A stretch of DNA of 64,000 nt from Hanstruepera marina (GTDB taxonomy: Bacteria; Bacteroidota; Bacteroidia; Flavobacteriales; Flavobacteriaceae). Under the pieces are notes generated by a model, which was not told where the DNA came from, made no database searches, and saw only the letters and a program-made list of their open reading frames with translations. Below, one piece after another: positions 16,397 through 24,588 of the stretch; positions within the stretch are counted from its first letter, which is position 1; each line of letters starts with the position of its first letter. The stretch is taken from positions 1,468,001-1,532,000 of the forward strand of contig NZ_JAINVX010000001.1 of assembly GCF_019880635.1 (NCBI RefSeq), read 5' to 3'. The translations under genes were made by a program, and so were the position numbers.

Positions 16397-17992
16397 TTAG
16401 TTATTCTTTTTGCTCCTAAACCGTTTCGTTAATTGGGCATAGACGCGTATATTGTTTTCTTCTTCAAATTGGGAGTATTCGCCTGATAAGGCAAACTGCC
16501 AAGTCCTAGCAAAATTAAAGTTTAAATTGGTACCATAATAATCCTGCTTATAAGGTGTGCGTTGGTTGTCATAATCATATTTAGCATTTCGGTAATAGAA
16601 CTCTGCATAAAGCAAGTCCTTAAACAAGGATCGGGAATACCTTACGGCTATAATATTACTGGTTAGGTAATTGTTTTGGTTCAAATTATACGAACCGTTT
16701 AAACGACCACCCACTTTGGGAATATTAGCAAAGGTTAGATACCCAAAATAGTTATCCGATTTGTTTTGTTGGTCACTGGCAAAACGTTTGCTATAGCTGC
16801 CACCTAACCAAATATATTTAATGGGCTTCAAGTTCAATCGTGCTCTAAAACCTTGTCTGGCCAAATCATCATCCAGTATTTGGTCTATTTGCGATTGAAA
16901 GGTTTCATAATAAATAATACGTTTTCTAGAATCATAGGATACCATGATGTTGGCATAACGACTAAAACGATAGCGTAAGGACGTATACAGATTAGTTAAG
17001 CGGGCGCCACCATCAGGATTGAATAAATCCAATTCAGACGATACAAACAAGCCCAGATCCTTGGCTATGGTACTAGAATGTTGAAAGAAAAGATAACGCC
17101 TGTCGGTCGCACCTTGGTTAGTTTGCTCCATAGCACCAACGGTGGTGGTACTTCTAAAATCACTATTGGTAGTTTCTACACCCACATAACCACCGTATTG
17201 AAACAGGTCTGAATTAAAACCATAATCAAATACGTCGGGTCTAAACCCAACAATACCGCCCACATACAATTTACCAAAATACTTCTCTAGCTGTAAACCG
17301 TCATTAGCTCCAAACACCGAGGCTTTCGGATTAATTTTACGTCCTATGGCTGCCCAAAGGGTAGGTGTCACATCGTATGTTACATTCAAATTGTATATGT
17401 TGAAAATATCTGTCCGACCAGAGTAGTTATCAGCAACGGTAATCAGGTTTTGATAAGATAAAAACGCTTCAACCGAAAACTTCCCATCACCAATATGGTT
17501 GGCATTCATGGAAACCCGACCCAAAATACGTTGGTTATCATCCCTAACATCAGAAAACAAATTATAACTAGCAAGGCTAACCCTTCCGGTTATGTATTCT
17601 TTGTATAGGGATTCTTTTTTGGGCGCCAATGTTTCCGTTACGGCAACTTCAGCAGGTATACTTTCATCTACATTATCTTCTATTACTTCCGCAACGGGAG
17701 CAACTGCAGGCAAGGCGTACACCACGGTGTCGCCTGTTTGCAGTTCACAATCATTAATAGGAACACAAACAACCGATGAGGACGATTTTACGGTCACCTT
17801 TAAACAGTCGGTTTCGTTAACTTGCAGTACATCATCAACCGCTATAGCATCAGTTGAAGAGAACTTTACGTAGATGTTTGATGAGGTTACAAAGGAAACC
17901 GTTCCTTGAATGGTATTAGCTTGCTGTTCTTGGCAAAACAGTGGTGCCGAACTCAGTAAGACCATATGTATACCTAAAAGGAATCGTTTCAT
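16397..17992 (-). CDS. Outer-membrane beta-barrel protein of the multihaem operon
   Basis: A 531-residue protein with a signal peptide (about 1-20). Residues about 25-95 look like a small beta-domain with three cysteines (near 62, 75 and 81), unusual for an outer-membrane protein. From about 135 to the end there are many alternating polar/aromatic strands (for example SYNLFSDV, FSVEAFLSYQNL, WLGGSYSKRF, YAEFYYRNAKYDY, WQFALSGEYSQF), as expected for a large barrel. Placed between multihaem cytochromes and an OB lipoprotein, it may sleeve a cytochrome through the outer membrane as MtrB does. This is inference from context, and homology to MtrB is not evident by eye. Confidence 0.7.
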   Translation of the reverse strand: MKRFLLGIHMVLLSSAPLFCQEQQANTIQGTVSFVTSSNIYVKFSSTDAIAVDDVLQVNETDCLKVTVKSSSSVVCVPINDCELQTGDTVVYALPAVAPVAEVIEDNVDESIPAEVAVTETLAPKKESLYKEYITGRVSLASYNLFSDVRDDNQRILGRVSMNANHIGDGKFSVEAFLSYQNLITVADNYSGRTDIFNIYNLNVTYDVTPTLWAAIGRKINPKASVFGANDGLQLEKYFGKLYVGGIVGFRPDVFDYGFNSDLFQYGGYVGVETTNSDFRSTTTVGAMEQTNQGATDRRYLFFQHSSTIAKDLGLFVSSELDLFNPDGGARLTNLYTSLRYRFSRYANIMVSYDSRKRIIYYETFQSQIDQILDDDLARQGFRARLNLKPIKYIWLGGSYSKRFASDQQNKSDNYFGYLTFANIPKVGGRLNGSYNLNQNNYLTSNIIAVRYSRSLFKDLLYAEFYYRNAKYDYDNQRTPYKQDYYGTNLNFNFARTWQFALSGEYSQFEEENNIRVYAQLTKRFRSKKNN

Positions 17993-18000
17993 ATCGTGTA

Positions 18001-19230
18001 TTAATCGGAGCCATCAGGATGGCATTGTAAACAGGCACTACTTTGATAGACATAATCATTCACGTCTTCATGCTGATCAGCGGTGTTTCCTTGAGTATGA
18101 CAGGTGATACAGGTGTACACCGAATAGTCGTTGGGGTTGGTATGGCAATCTGTACAAGAGCTCCATTCGTTATCATGCCTGCCACTGTAAATAGGGAAGT
18201 ATTGTCCGTCATGATCAAATGTTGCAGGGGTCCAACCTGGGTTAGTAGTATGGCATGAGGCACAATCAGTTGGGAAATTAGCAGCTTGATGGTTGGGATT
18301 TGTAGAGGTATTATAATCGTCTAAATGACAAGCCACACATTCGGTTGGGGTATCAGAAAAATTACCATCGGTATGGCAGGCCATACAATCGTTAATATTA
18401 TGACCGCTTGTTAGTGGAAAAAAATCATGGTTAACTGTTGCAGGTGTCCATCCGGGTCCTGTACTATGGCACTGGGCACAATCATTGGAAAAGCCTGCAC
18501 TGGTATGATTCGGATTGGTTGTGGCTACATAATCATCTTCATGGCAAAACACACAATCAGGCGAAATATCTGAAAAATTAGTCACATCATGGCATCGGCT
18601 ACAATCTTGAATATGGTGCCCTCCAGTTAGTGGAAAAAAATCATGTATAAAGCCATCCGAACTCCATCCGGTTCCCGTAGGCGAGTGGCATTCGGTGCAG
18701 TCAGTTGAAAAGCCAGAAGCGGTATGGTTAGGGCTGGTGGTAGCGATATAATCGGTTTGGTGACATTCAATACATTCATTGCCTCTTGGTGTGAATATCA
18801 AACCCGATTCACCTTGGTGACATTCAATACAATTCACACTGAAATGAGCACCTATCAATGGGAAACCATTAGATTCATGAATTTCAGGAACATTAAACAC
18901 CAGCCAGTTTTGGGAGGTGTGACAACGCACACAATCATTACCTACAGATTGCTCATGAACATCCGTGTGGCAAGATAAACAATCGTTAGGGGTGTTATCA
19001 AAAACCAATGTGCTATGGCAAGACTTACAATCGGTGTTTTTATGGGCGCCTTCCAATGTGAAATTGGTAGTGCTGTGGTCAAAGGTGGTAGATTGATAAT
19101 TCACGGTCCAACCATCAGGATTGTGACACTGCGAACAGTCAATCTTCAGGCCATTACCATGTGGCGATTGTGCCCATAAGGAGGTGCAAGAGAGGCAAAT
19201 TAATACAATTATGAATGGCAGTCTATACAT
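18001..19230 (-). CDS. 16-haem c-type cytochrome
   Basis: A 409-residue exported protein (signal peptide about 1-21) with 16 CxxCH haem-binding motifs, one per roughly 25 residues. Three tandem modules repeat the order CxxCH-DDY-NPNH-GF-DCxxCH-GW-HDFFPL-GH-CxxCH, and extra free histidines in NPNH, HDFF and GHN are likely distal ligands giving bis-His haems. No substrate-binding domain is visible, so it looks like an electron-transfer wire and not an enzyme. It overlaps the 23-haem gene by 22 bases and is followed eight bases later by the barrel gene. CcsBA encoded nearby would attach the haems. Confidence 0.9.
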   Translation of the reverse strand: MYRLPFIIVLICLSCTSLWAQSPHGNGLKIDCSQCHNPDGWTVNYQSTTFDHSTTNFTLEGAHKNTDCKSCHSTLVFDNTPNDCLSCHTDVHEQSVGNDCVRCHTSQNWLVFNVPEIHESNGFPLIGAHFSVNCIECHQGESGLIFTPRGNECIECHQTDYIATTSPNHTASGFSTDCTECHSPTGTGWSSDGFIHDFFPLTGGHHIQDCSRCHDVTNFSDISPDCVFCHEDDYVATTNPNHTSAGFSNDCAQCHSTGPGWTPATVNHDFFPLTSGHNINDCMACHTDGNFSDTPTECVACHLDDYNTSTNPNHQAANFPTDCASCHTTNPGWTPATFDHDGQYFPIYSGRHDNEWSSCTDCHTNPNDYSVYTCITCHTQGNTADQHEDVNDYVYQSSACLQCHPDGSD

Positions 19231-21047
19231 TCCAATGTGTTTAACTTATAGATAATGGTTTGTTCTCCATTTTTAATTTGTGTCTTATGGCAGGCCTTGC
19301 AGTCCAACGCTTCATGCTTTCCGGTTAAAGGAAATCGTGTCTCATTATGGTTGAACTTTTCAGGCAACCAACTACTGGTTACATGGCATCGGGAACATTC
19401 GGTTACCCCATTAACAGCAAAACTATTATCATGAATATTTTCGTGGCACGATGCGCAATCTGTGTTTAAATTAGTAAAATTCTGTGAAATAACCACCTCA
19501 TTTTCAGAAATTTCGAAGTGACACTGGCTACAGGCGGTTTCTACATGCTTTCCGGTTAGTGGCCAATTGGTTTGGTTATGGTCAAAATTAACGGCATCCC
19601 AAGTTTCAGGACCATGACAGGACGCACAGGTATTCTCTGGGTAATAGTTTTTAGGAATGGCATCGTTATGAATGTTATCATGGCAATCTATACACGTTGT
19701 ACCAATATCCCGAAATTCCCAACGCTTGGAAGCCTCGTCAACATGGCAAGCAAAACAGGGTGTAGCAGCATGGGCACCTTCTAACGGAAAGGCCGTGTCT
19801 TGATGTTTGTCAATAGAAAAGGAAGTAAACGTAAAGGGTTCCTCTAACGAGTGGCAGGCATCGCAGTCGGGTGAGGTACCGCCTTCAGCAAATTGCCCAT
19901 TGTGATAATCTTCATGGCAATTCTTACAGGCTGTAAAATCAATAGGTGTGGAGAACCGCTTTTCATGGCAGGCTCTACAATCAACCGTTTGGTGCTGACC
20001 TTCTAATGGGAAATCGGTGACACTATGATCAAAAAAGTCCATGGACTTTAAAGCAATAAAACTTTGTTCTTGGTGGCACTTGGCACAATCCTGATCGTAT
20101 TTGTTCTCATGCGGATCTTGATGACAGGCCACACAATTGCTTTCGGCTACAGCGGCTTTATCTTGGAATACAGTTGTGGGACTGCTGGTCTTAGCATGGC
20201 ATTCAAAACAGTTGATGCTTTTATGCTGACCATTTAAAGTAAATTCCGTAACCGTATGGTTAAAACGCCCAGTACCGTTAAACGCACTAAACGAACTCTC
20301 GGTATGGCATTGGGCACAGGCTCCGGGTAAGTTTCCTTGATGCGGATCACTGTGGCAGGCTTTACAATCATTAAATGCCAAGCCTTTAAATTGTTGAAAT
20401 TGCTTGCCATCCTTGATGGTTATTTTGTGACATTCCTTACAATCTACTGTAGCATGACTACCATTAAGTGGGAAGGCCGTGTCGTTATGATCAAAATTGG
20501 CAACTGGTGAAAAAGCCTCCATGCTATGACATTTTAAACAGTCGTTGGGCATACTGCCCTGATGAAAGTCATCATGGCAGGACAAACAATCGGTTTGCAG
20601 CCCCAAATACGTATCAGATCGTTTTCTAATGTCGGCATTAGCTATGTTGGAAGCTTGATGGCATTGTTTACAGTCCACGGCTTTATGGGCACCCTCTAGG
20701 GTATAGCTCGTTTTATTATGGTCAAACGAGTTGGAGTCAAACCGTACCATATCAAAGTTACGGCCATGGTGCTCACTATGGCATTTGGTACAGGATTGTG
20801 TTTTAACATCTCTACTGGCATGGAACCCACGATTTTGGGTCATCAGGTTGCTAATCTCATCATGGCAATCCAAGCATTTGGCATTGGTTACCTTATCACC
20901 CAATTCGTGACATTGGGTACAATTCCCCATACCTTCCAACTTGGCATGTGCCGTGGTCAGGTCACCAGGTGATATTTGAGCCATAGAGTAGAATCCTATT
21001 AAAAGGAAACCTAGAATAAAGCTATATGTCAAAAACGGTTTGCTCAA
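19209..21047 (-). CDS. 23-haem c-type cytochrome
   Basis: A 612-residue exported protein (signal peptide about 1-24, ending SMAQ) with 23 CxxCH motifs. A unit of roughly 50-60 residues recurs: FDHN-T-FPLxGxH-x4-CxxCH then DCxxCH-DxH. The conserved His in FDHN and GxH are probable distal ligands. The fold should resemble cytochrome c3 or cytochrome c7-type tandem arrays (established for families with this spacing). The start is TTG, with no in-frame ATG upstream. It lies between the iron-sulfur flavoprotein and the 16-haem cytochrome, consistent with a periplasmic shuttle or scaffold that receives electrons from the inner-membrane module. Confidence 0.9.
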   Translation of the reverse strand: MSKPFLTYSFILGFLLIGFYSMAQISPGDLTTAHAKLEGMGNCTQCHELGDKVTNAKCLDCHDEISNLMTQNRGFHASRDVKTQSCTKCHSEHHGRNFDMVRFDSNSFDHNKTSYTLEGAHKAVDCKQCHQASNIANADIRKRSDTYLGLQTDCLSCHDDFHQGSMPNDCLKCHSMEAFSPVANFDHNDTAFPLNGSHATVDCKECHKITIKDGKQFQQFKGLAFNDCKACHSDPHQGNLPGACAQCHTESSFSAFNGTGRFNHTVTEFTLNGQHKSINCFECHAKTSSPTTVFQDKAAVAESNCVACHQDPHENKYDQDCAKCHQEQSFIALKSMDFFDHSVTDFPLEGQHQTVDCRACHEKRFSTPIDFTACKNCHEDYHNGQFAEGGTSPDCDACHSLEEPFTFTSFSIDKHQDTAFPLEGAHAATPCFACHVDEASKRWEFRDIGTTCIDCHDNIHNDAIPKNYYPENTCASCHGPETWDAVNFDHNQTNWPLTGKHVETACSQCHFEISENEVVISQNFTNLNTDCASCHENIHDNSFAVNGVTECSRCHVTSSWLPEKFNHNETRFPLTGKHEALDCKACHKTQIKNGEQTIIYKLNTLECIDCHS

Positions 21048-21053
21048 AATCAG

Positions 21054-22403
21054 TTATTTATACTTTTTTACAATATAACCAAAGCGTTTGGTAATTTCAA
21101 TACCGGCACGTTCCAAGAACTTGGTGGGTAATTCGCCACCGGCAAAAATATAGACCAGGTCGTTTTCCAATGCAGTTGTAGAGCCATCGCTTAATTTTAA
21201 AAGGACATTATTTTTATTGATTTCCACCACATTAGACTCATAAATTATAGATAGGGAACCCTCCCGTTTCGCTTGTAATACGTTATCCTTGTTAGCAGGC
21301 TTCAACCGTGAAAATTTATCCTTACGGTAGGAGAGTGTCACGTTGTTACGGTCTTTAAGCAATAGGGCAGATTCAATAGCGGAGTCACCACCACCAACAA
21401 CCAATACCTGTTTGTTTTCAATGGTTTCGGAGTCCAATAGGCGGTAAGCCACCTTTTCCGAAACTTCACCAGGCACATCCAGTTTTCGGGGCGTACCACG
21501 TCTGCCAATAGCTAACAGGACATTCTTGGCAACATATTCTGTATTCTGGTTAGTAATTATCTTAAAACTTTGATCGGGTTGTGGTACAATATCCTCAACC
21601 TTGGTCTGCTCTACAATATCCAAATCGTGTTTGTCAATAACCTCATTCCAAATAGTTAACAGTTCATCTTTGGAGGTGTTGAACAACTTTACCTTACCAT
21701 GCAAAGGGAGTTCCATAGGCGAAGTCATCACAACCTTGGCTCTCGGGAACGTATAAACGGTGCCACCTAGAGAATCCTGCTCTAGGGTTATCGCTTTTAA
21801 ACCATGTTTTTTGGCAGCCAGGGAAGCCGAAATTCCAGCTGGACCGGCACCTACAATGGCCACATCATATTCGGTTTTAGTGGCTTTGCTTTTACTTTTG
21901 GCAATACTGTCCATAGCCTGCTGGCCTTGTTCCACACTGTTTTTTATGAGGCCCATGCCGCCCAATTCTCCAGCGATAAATATCCCAGGCATATTGGTTT
22001 CAAAGTTTTGATTAACGTGGGGTAGGTCTACACCACGGGTTTCGGTACCGATTCGTAACGAAATGGCTTCTACTGGACAAGCGTGAAAACAGGCTCCATG
22101 CCCCACACAATTAGAGGCATTAATAACAGTGGCTTTATCGTTTACAATACCCAAAATATCCTTTTCAGGGCAAGCACGTACACAGGCACCACTGCCAATA
22201 CAAATATCCGGATTGATATAGGGGTGTAGCGACACTGGTTCAAACAGACCTTCTTCCTTGGCCTTGGAAACCTTTTGTGCCACCACCTTTGATGATTTGC
22301 TTTTTTTAAATAGGTAGCCACCAATAATTAGGGCGCAGATTATAAAAACAGCCCCATAGATAAGCAATTGTTCTAAAAGTAAATCATCCATCAGAAAATC
22401 CAT
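21054..22403 (-). CDS. Membrane-tethered iron-sulfur flavoprotein, pyridine-nucleotide-disulfide-type oxidoreductase
   Basis: A 449-residue protein with one N-terminal membrane helix (about 8-29). A diferredoxin region follows (about 57-120) with CIGSGACVRACP and CVGHGACFHACP, where the usual second Cys of each cluster is Ser or His. Next comes PGIFIAGELGG-type sequence (about 138-162), which in thioredoxin-reductase-like proteins is usually C-terminal, and then a Rossmann FAD site GAGPAGISAS (about 184-193) and a second nucleotide site VVGGGDSAIESALL (about 331-344). It probably moves electrons between NAD(P)H, FAD and iron-sulfur centres on the cytoplasmic face. It overlaps the b-type cytochrome gene by 13 bases and is its likely partner. 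Confidence 0.83.
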   Translation of the reverse strand: MDFLMDDLLLEQLLIYGAVFIICALIIGGYLFKKSKSSKVVAQKVSKAKEEGLFEPVSLHPYINPDICIGSGACVRACPEKDILGIVNDKATVINASNCVGHGACFHACPVEAISLRIGTETRGVDLPHVNQNFETNMPGIFIAGELGGMGLIKNSVEQGQQAMDSIAKSKSKATKTEYDVAIVGAGPAGISASLAAKKHGLKAITLEQDSLGGTVYTFPRAKVVMTSPMELPLHGKVKLFNTSKDELLTIWNEVIDKHDLDIVEQTKVEDIVPQPDQSFKIITNQNTEYVAKNVLLAIGRRGTPRKLDVPGEVSEKVAYRLLDSETIENKQVLVVGGGDSAIESALLLKDRNNVTLSYRKDKFSRLKPANKDNVLQAKREGSLSIIYESNVVEINKNNVLLKLSDGSTTALENDLVYIFAGGELPTKFLERAGIEITKRFGYIVKKYK

Positions 22404-23203
22404 TTATATCCAAAGGTAAAGGCCACCACAATATGGATGATGACAATTACCAACATAATCAATGCAAAGGGCATGTGCGCCACATGCCAGTATTTAAAGT
22501 ATTGCTTCATGGTCTCTAGGCGGGTAATCTTTTTAGATAAGGACCGTTCGCCTTGTAGCATCTTCAACAGGGTTTTGCTATCGGTTTTAGACAGGTTGTT
22601 GTTTTTAATAACCTGTTTGATAATGGAGCGCTTTATAGTTTTGTCGGTAGTATAATTTACAAACAAATTAATATCAGCCTCGTCAACCTGATAGTCTTCC
22701 CGTAACACGTGGGCAATATCGGTTTTCATGTTCTGTACTTCACTCAAGCTTAGGGCGCGCCCTTCAATGGTACGTGGAATCTGTATGTAGATAAACCGCC
22801 CAATCACACCACTGGCAACCACAGCCACCATACTCCAAAAGGCTATGGATACAATACCGCCAAACTTAAAAGCTGTATGGAATAGTATTAAGATGGGCCC
22901 CAAGGTGCATAAAAAGATATGGAATTCCAACAAATACTTTAACCGTACATGTCGGCCTAAAATGTTATACCGCTTATGTAGGATATATACCGAAACCCCA
23001 ATAAGCATCATTAAGGTGCCAAACACACCAAGCCCTTGACCAAAAAGTCCACTGGGCTTAAACCAATTATGTTTAGGGTGGTAAAAACGCTCTTCTAAAG
23101 CAGTGGAATAATACGAATAACCGTTGTAGGCTAAATAGATAGTGGTAAATACCACAATAGAAACTAAAGTACCAACATATATTTGGTGGGCCGTTTTGTT
23201 CAA
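22391..23203 (-). CDS. Membrane b-type cytochrome-like protein, first gene of multihaem operon
   Basis: A 270-residue protein with about five membrane helices (near 8-28, 50-72, 90-112, 115-140, 240-265). Histidines lie inside or at the ends of helices in LEFHIFLC, LILFHTAF, YWHVAHMPF and IIHIVVAF, giving the pairs expected for two haem b groups across the membrane. A soluble insert (about 150-235) is charged and helical. It is the likely inner-membrane electron carrier that links the flavoprotein to the periplasmic cytochromes (inference). The start is TTG, with no in-frame ATG upstream. The gene leads six tightly packed genes on this strand. Confidence 0.75.
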   Translation of the reverse strand: MNKTAHQIYVGTLVSIVVFTTIYLAYNGYSYYSTALEERFYHPKHNWFKPSGLFGQGLGVFGTLMMLIGVSVYILHKRYNILGRHVRLKYLLEFHIFLCTLGPILILFHTAFKFGGIVSIAFWSMVAVVASGVIGRFIYIQIPRTIEGRALSLSEVQNMKTDIAHVLREDYQVDEADINLFVNYTTDKTIKRSIIKQVIKNNNLSKTDSKTLLKMLQGERSLSKKITRLETMKQYFKYWHVAHMPFALIMLVIVIIHIVVAFTFGYKWIF

Positions 23204-23265
23204 ATCGTTAAGGTTATGGTTGCATGTTCTAATTTAACAAATTTTCCATTTCTTTTTCTAGCCTT

Positions 23266-23319
23266 TTTTAATATAACAACTAAAATGGTAAAACTCCTGA
23301 TTTAGTTGTTATATTAAAA
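23266..23319. repeat. Long perfect inverted repeat, 19-bp arms
   Basis: TTTTAATATAACAACTAAA at 23266-23284 is the exact reverse complement of 23301-23319, with a 16-base loop. The arms are AT-rich and not followed by a T-run in either direction, so it is not a typical terminator. It lies 63 bp upstream of the multihaem operon start codon, where it could be an operator, an RNA hairpin in the leader or the remains of a mobile element. Confidence 0.7.
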
Positions 23320-23379
23320 TAGTCTAGTTATTACGAGAGAGTTACGACTGAAGGGTCAAGTGATGTGGTAATGTGTTTA

Positions 23380-23830
23380 ATGTTAAGAGATTCTTCGTTT
23401 CGCTTTGCTCACTCTGAATGACAGATCTCTTTTAAGATTTACCTGTCGGTGAATCTACGTTTGTGAAGCTTTAAATGACTAAGAGTTATAATATCACTGT
23501 TTTCTTTCTTTCTTTCTTTCTTTCTTTCTTTTTTGCATTGCCCAAAAAAGAAACAAAAAATGCTAGACTTACTAATTCTTGCCTAAATAGCCCAACGCCT
23601 CCTAAACCTTCTGACCTTTTCAGCTGGATCTGAATTCGAACAAGCAGAAGCTTTTTAACGGATTCTTTTGAGCGATTTTTAACGGCTAGAATTAGAAGGT
23701 CGTTGTGTTCCTGCTACGCAGGGAATGTTTTGTTGTCCTTTACTGGGTTGGGAGTCTACTTTTGGTAGCGGATATGGCTTCTCGATATATTCCGACGCTA
23801 AAGGTCGGAACACTCGAAGTGACGTTGGTC
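23380..23830. repeat. Non-coding block of repeat-like units
   Basis: The stretch 23204-23899 has no credible gene. Inside it are dyads such as AGATTTACC/GGTGAATCT (near 23437-23459), TTCCGAC/GTCGGAA (23790-23810) and CCTGC/GCAGG (near 23711-23723), and words such as CACTCTGAATGACA and CACTCGAAGTGACG that have the style of dispersed intergenic repeats. I cannot confirm copy number from one window. Confidence 0.45.
23501..23528. repeat. (TTTC)7 microsatellite
   Basis: Seven perfect tandem TTTC units, with degenerate T-rich flanks. It is intergenic, 300 bp upstream of the multihaem operon and downstream of tRNA-Met, so slippage would not shift a reading frame. Confidence 0.9.
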
Positions 23831-23861
23831 TATTTAAAGCAAGCTTTACACTTCAGGGTAT

Positions 23862-23887
23862 AAAAAAACCCAGTAGAATCTACTGGG
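23862..23887 (-). terminator. Intrinsic terminator of tRNA-Met
   Basis: On the minus strand CCCAGTAGA and TCTACTGGG form a 9-bp stem around one base, followed by T7. It lies 12 bases downstream of the tRNA 3' end. Confidence 0.85.
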
Positions 23888-23899
23888 CTTTTACTGCTG

Positions 23900-23973
23900 T
23901 AGCGAGATCGAGATTTGAACTCGAGACCTCCGGGTTATGAATCCGACGCTCTAACCAACTGAGCTACCTCGCC
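23900..23973 (-). tRNA. tRNA-Met (anticodon CAT)
   Basis: The 74-nt cloverleaf on the minus strand has acceptor GGCGAGG pairing with TCTCGCT (with G-U ends), D-loop AGCTCAGTTGGTTAGAGC, anticodon stem-loop with TTCATAA (CAT), T-arm TCGAG-TTCAAAT-CTCGA and discriminator A. The terminal G-U pair argues against the initiator form, which has a mismatch, so this is probably elongator tRNA-Met. A CAT anticodon modified to read Ile cannot be fully excluded. CCA is not encoded. Confidence 0.92.
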
Positions 23974-24146
23974 ATATTTCCTGTGGAGACAGGAATCTCT
24001 TATTCACGACGCTTACCGTTTTTAAGGCTGCAAATATAACAACAAATTTATTGCATACAAATAAAAAAACACAGAAAATATTTATAAAAAATAGTTTTAA
24101 AACTTATTAATTAATGTATATATTGAGCGCACAAATACAAGTTACT

Positions 24147-24533
24147 ATGGATGACAAAATAAAATTTGAAATGGAGTTTCCTATTCATGCTTCACCTCAA
24201 TTATTATATCAATATATCTCAACACCTTCCGGATTATCAGAATGGTTTGCCGAAAACGTGAACTCCCGTGGCGAACTGTTTAAGTTTATTTGGGACGGCT
24301 CTGAAGAGCAGGCCAAACTGGTAAGCAAAAAAAGTGGCGAGCGTATTAAGTTCAAATGGCTGGCCGATGAGGACGAGCCGTATTATTTTGAAATTCGTAT
24401 TCAGGTTGATGAGATTACCAAAGACGTTTCAATAATTGTGGTCGACTTTGCCGAGGAAGATGAAATGGAAGAGGCCAAAATGTTGTGGGAGAACCAAATG
24501 TCCGATTTAAAGCAAGTATTGGGTTCAACCTAA
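24147..24533 (+). CDS. START-like domain protein (SRPBCC superfamily)
   Basis: A 128-residue protein of the helix-grip START/AHSA1-like fold: FPIHASPQLLYQYISTPSGL near the N-terminus, then a beta-rich centre (ELFKFIWDG, GERIKFKWL, YYFEIRIQVDEITKDVSI) and a long C-terminal helix. The family is widespread in Flavobacteriia and of unknown ligand. I use the ATG that gives MDDKIKFEMEFPI, because the family begins there. An in-frame ATG 33 bases upstream would add 11 unconserved residues. It stands alone between tRNA-Met and a terminator-promoter overlap. Confidence 0.85.
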   Translation: MDDKIKFEMEFPIHASPQLLYQYISTPSGLSEWFAENVNSRGELFKFIWDGSEEQAKLVSKKSGERIKFKWLADEDEPYYFEIRIQVDEITKDVSIIVVDFAEEDEMEEAKMLWENQMSDLKQVLGST

Positions 24534-24554
24534 TAGTCAATACAATATAAAGTC

Positions 24555-24562
24555 TATCTTTG
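24555..24562 (+). promoter_or_regulatory. Minus-7 box upstream of the class IV aminotransferase
   Basis: TATCTTTG is an exact TAnnTTTG match. The predicted start of transcription falls inside the hairpin that follows, so termination of the upstream gene and initiation of this one overlap. Confidence 0.6.
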
Positions 24563-24588
24563 TCCCAAAATTATTTGGGACTTTTTTT
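24562..24588 (+). terminator. Intrinsic terminator overlapping a promoter
   Basis: GTCCCAAA pairs with TTTGGGAC around ATTA, followed by seven T that run to within one base of the next ATG. It should end the START-domain gene. A transcript begun at the minus-7 box just upstream would contain only part of the stem. Confidence 0.75.

Noticed and set aside
23266-23319. The long inverted repeat as an intrinsic terminator
   Set aside because: The stem is AT-only in most positions and neither strand has a T-run after it.
23501-23528. Microsatellite as a phase-variation switch
   Set aside because: It lies outside any coding region and not next to a promoter box that I can see, so slippage would have no direct effect on a protein.
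23725-23940. 71-codon frame upstream of and into tRNA-Met
   Set aside because: It crosses the tRNA terminator and the tRNA itself and has no family resemblance, so it is a chance frame.
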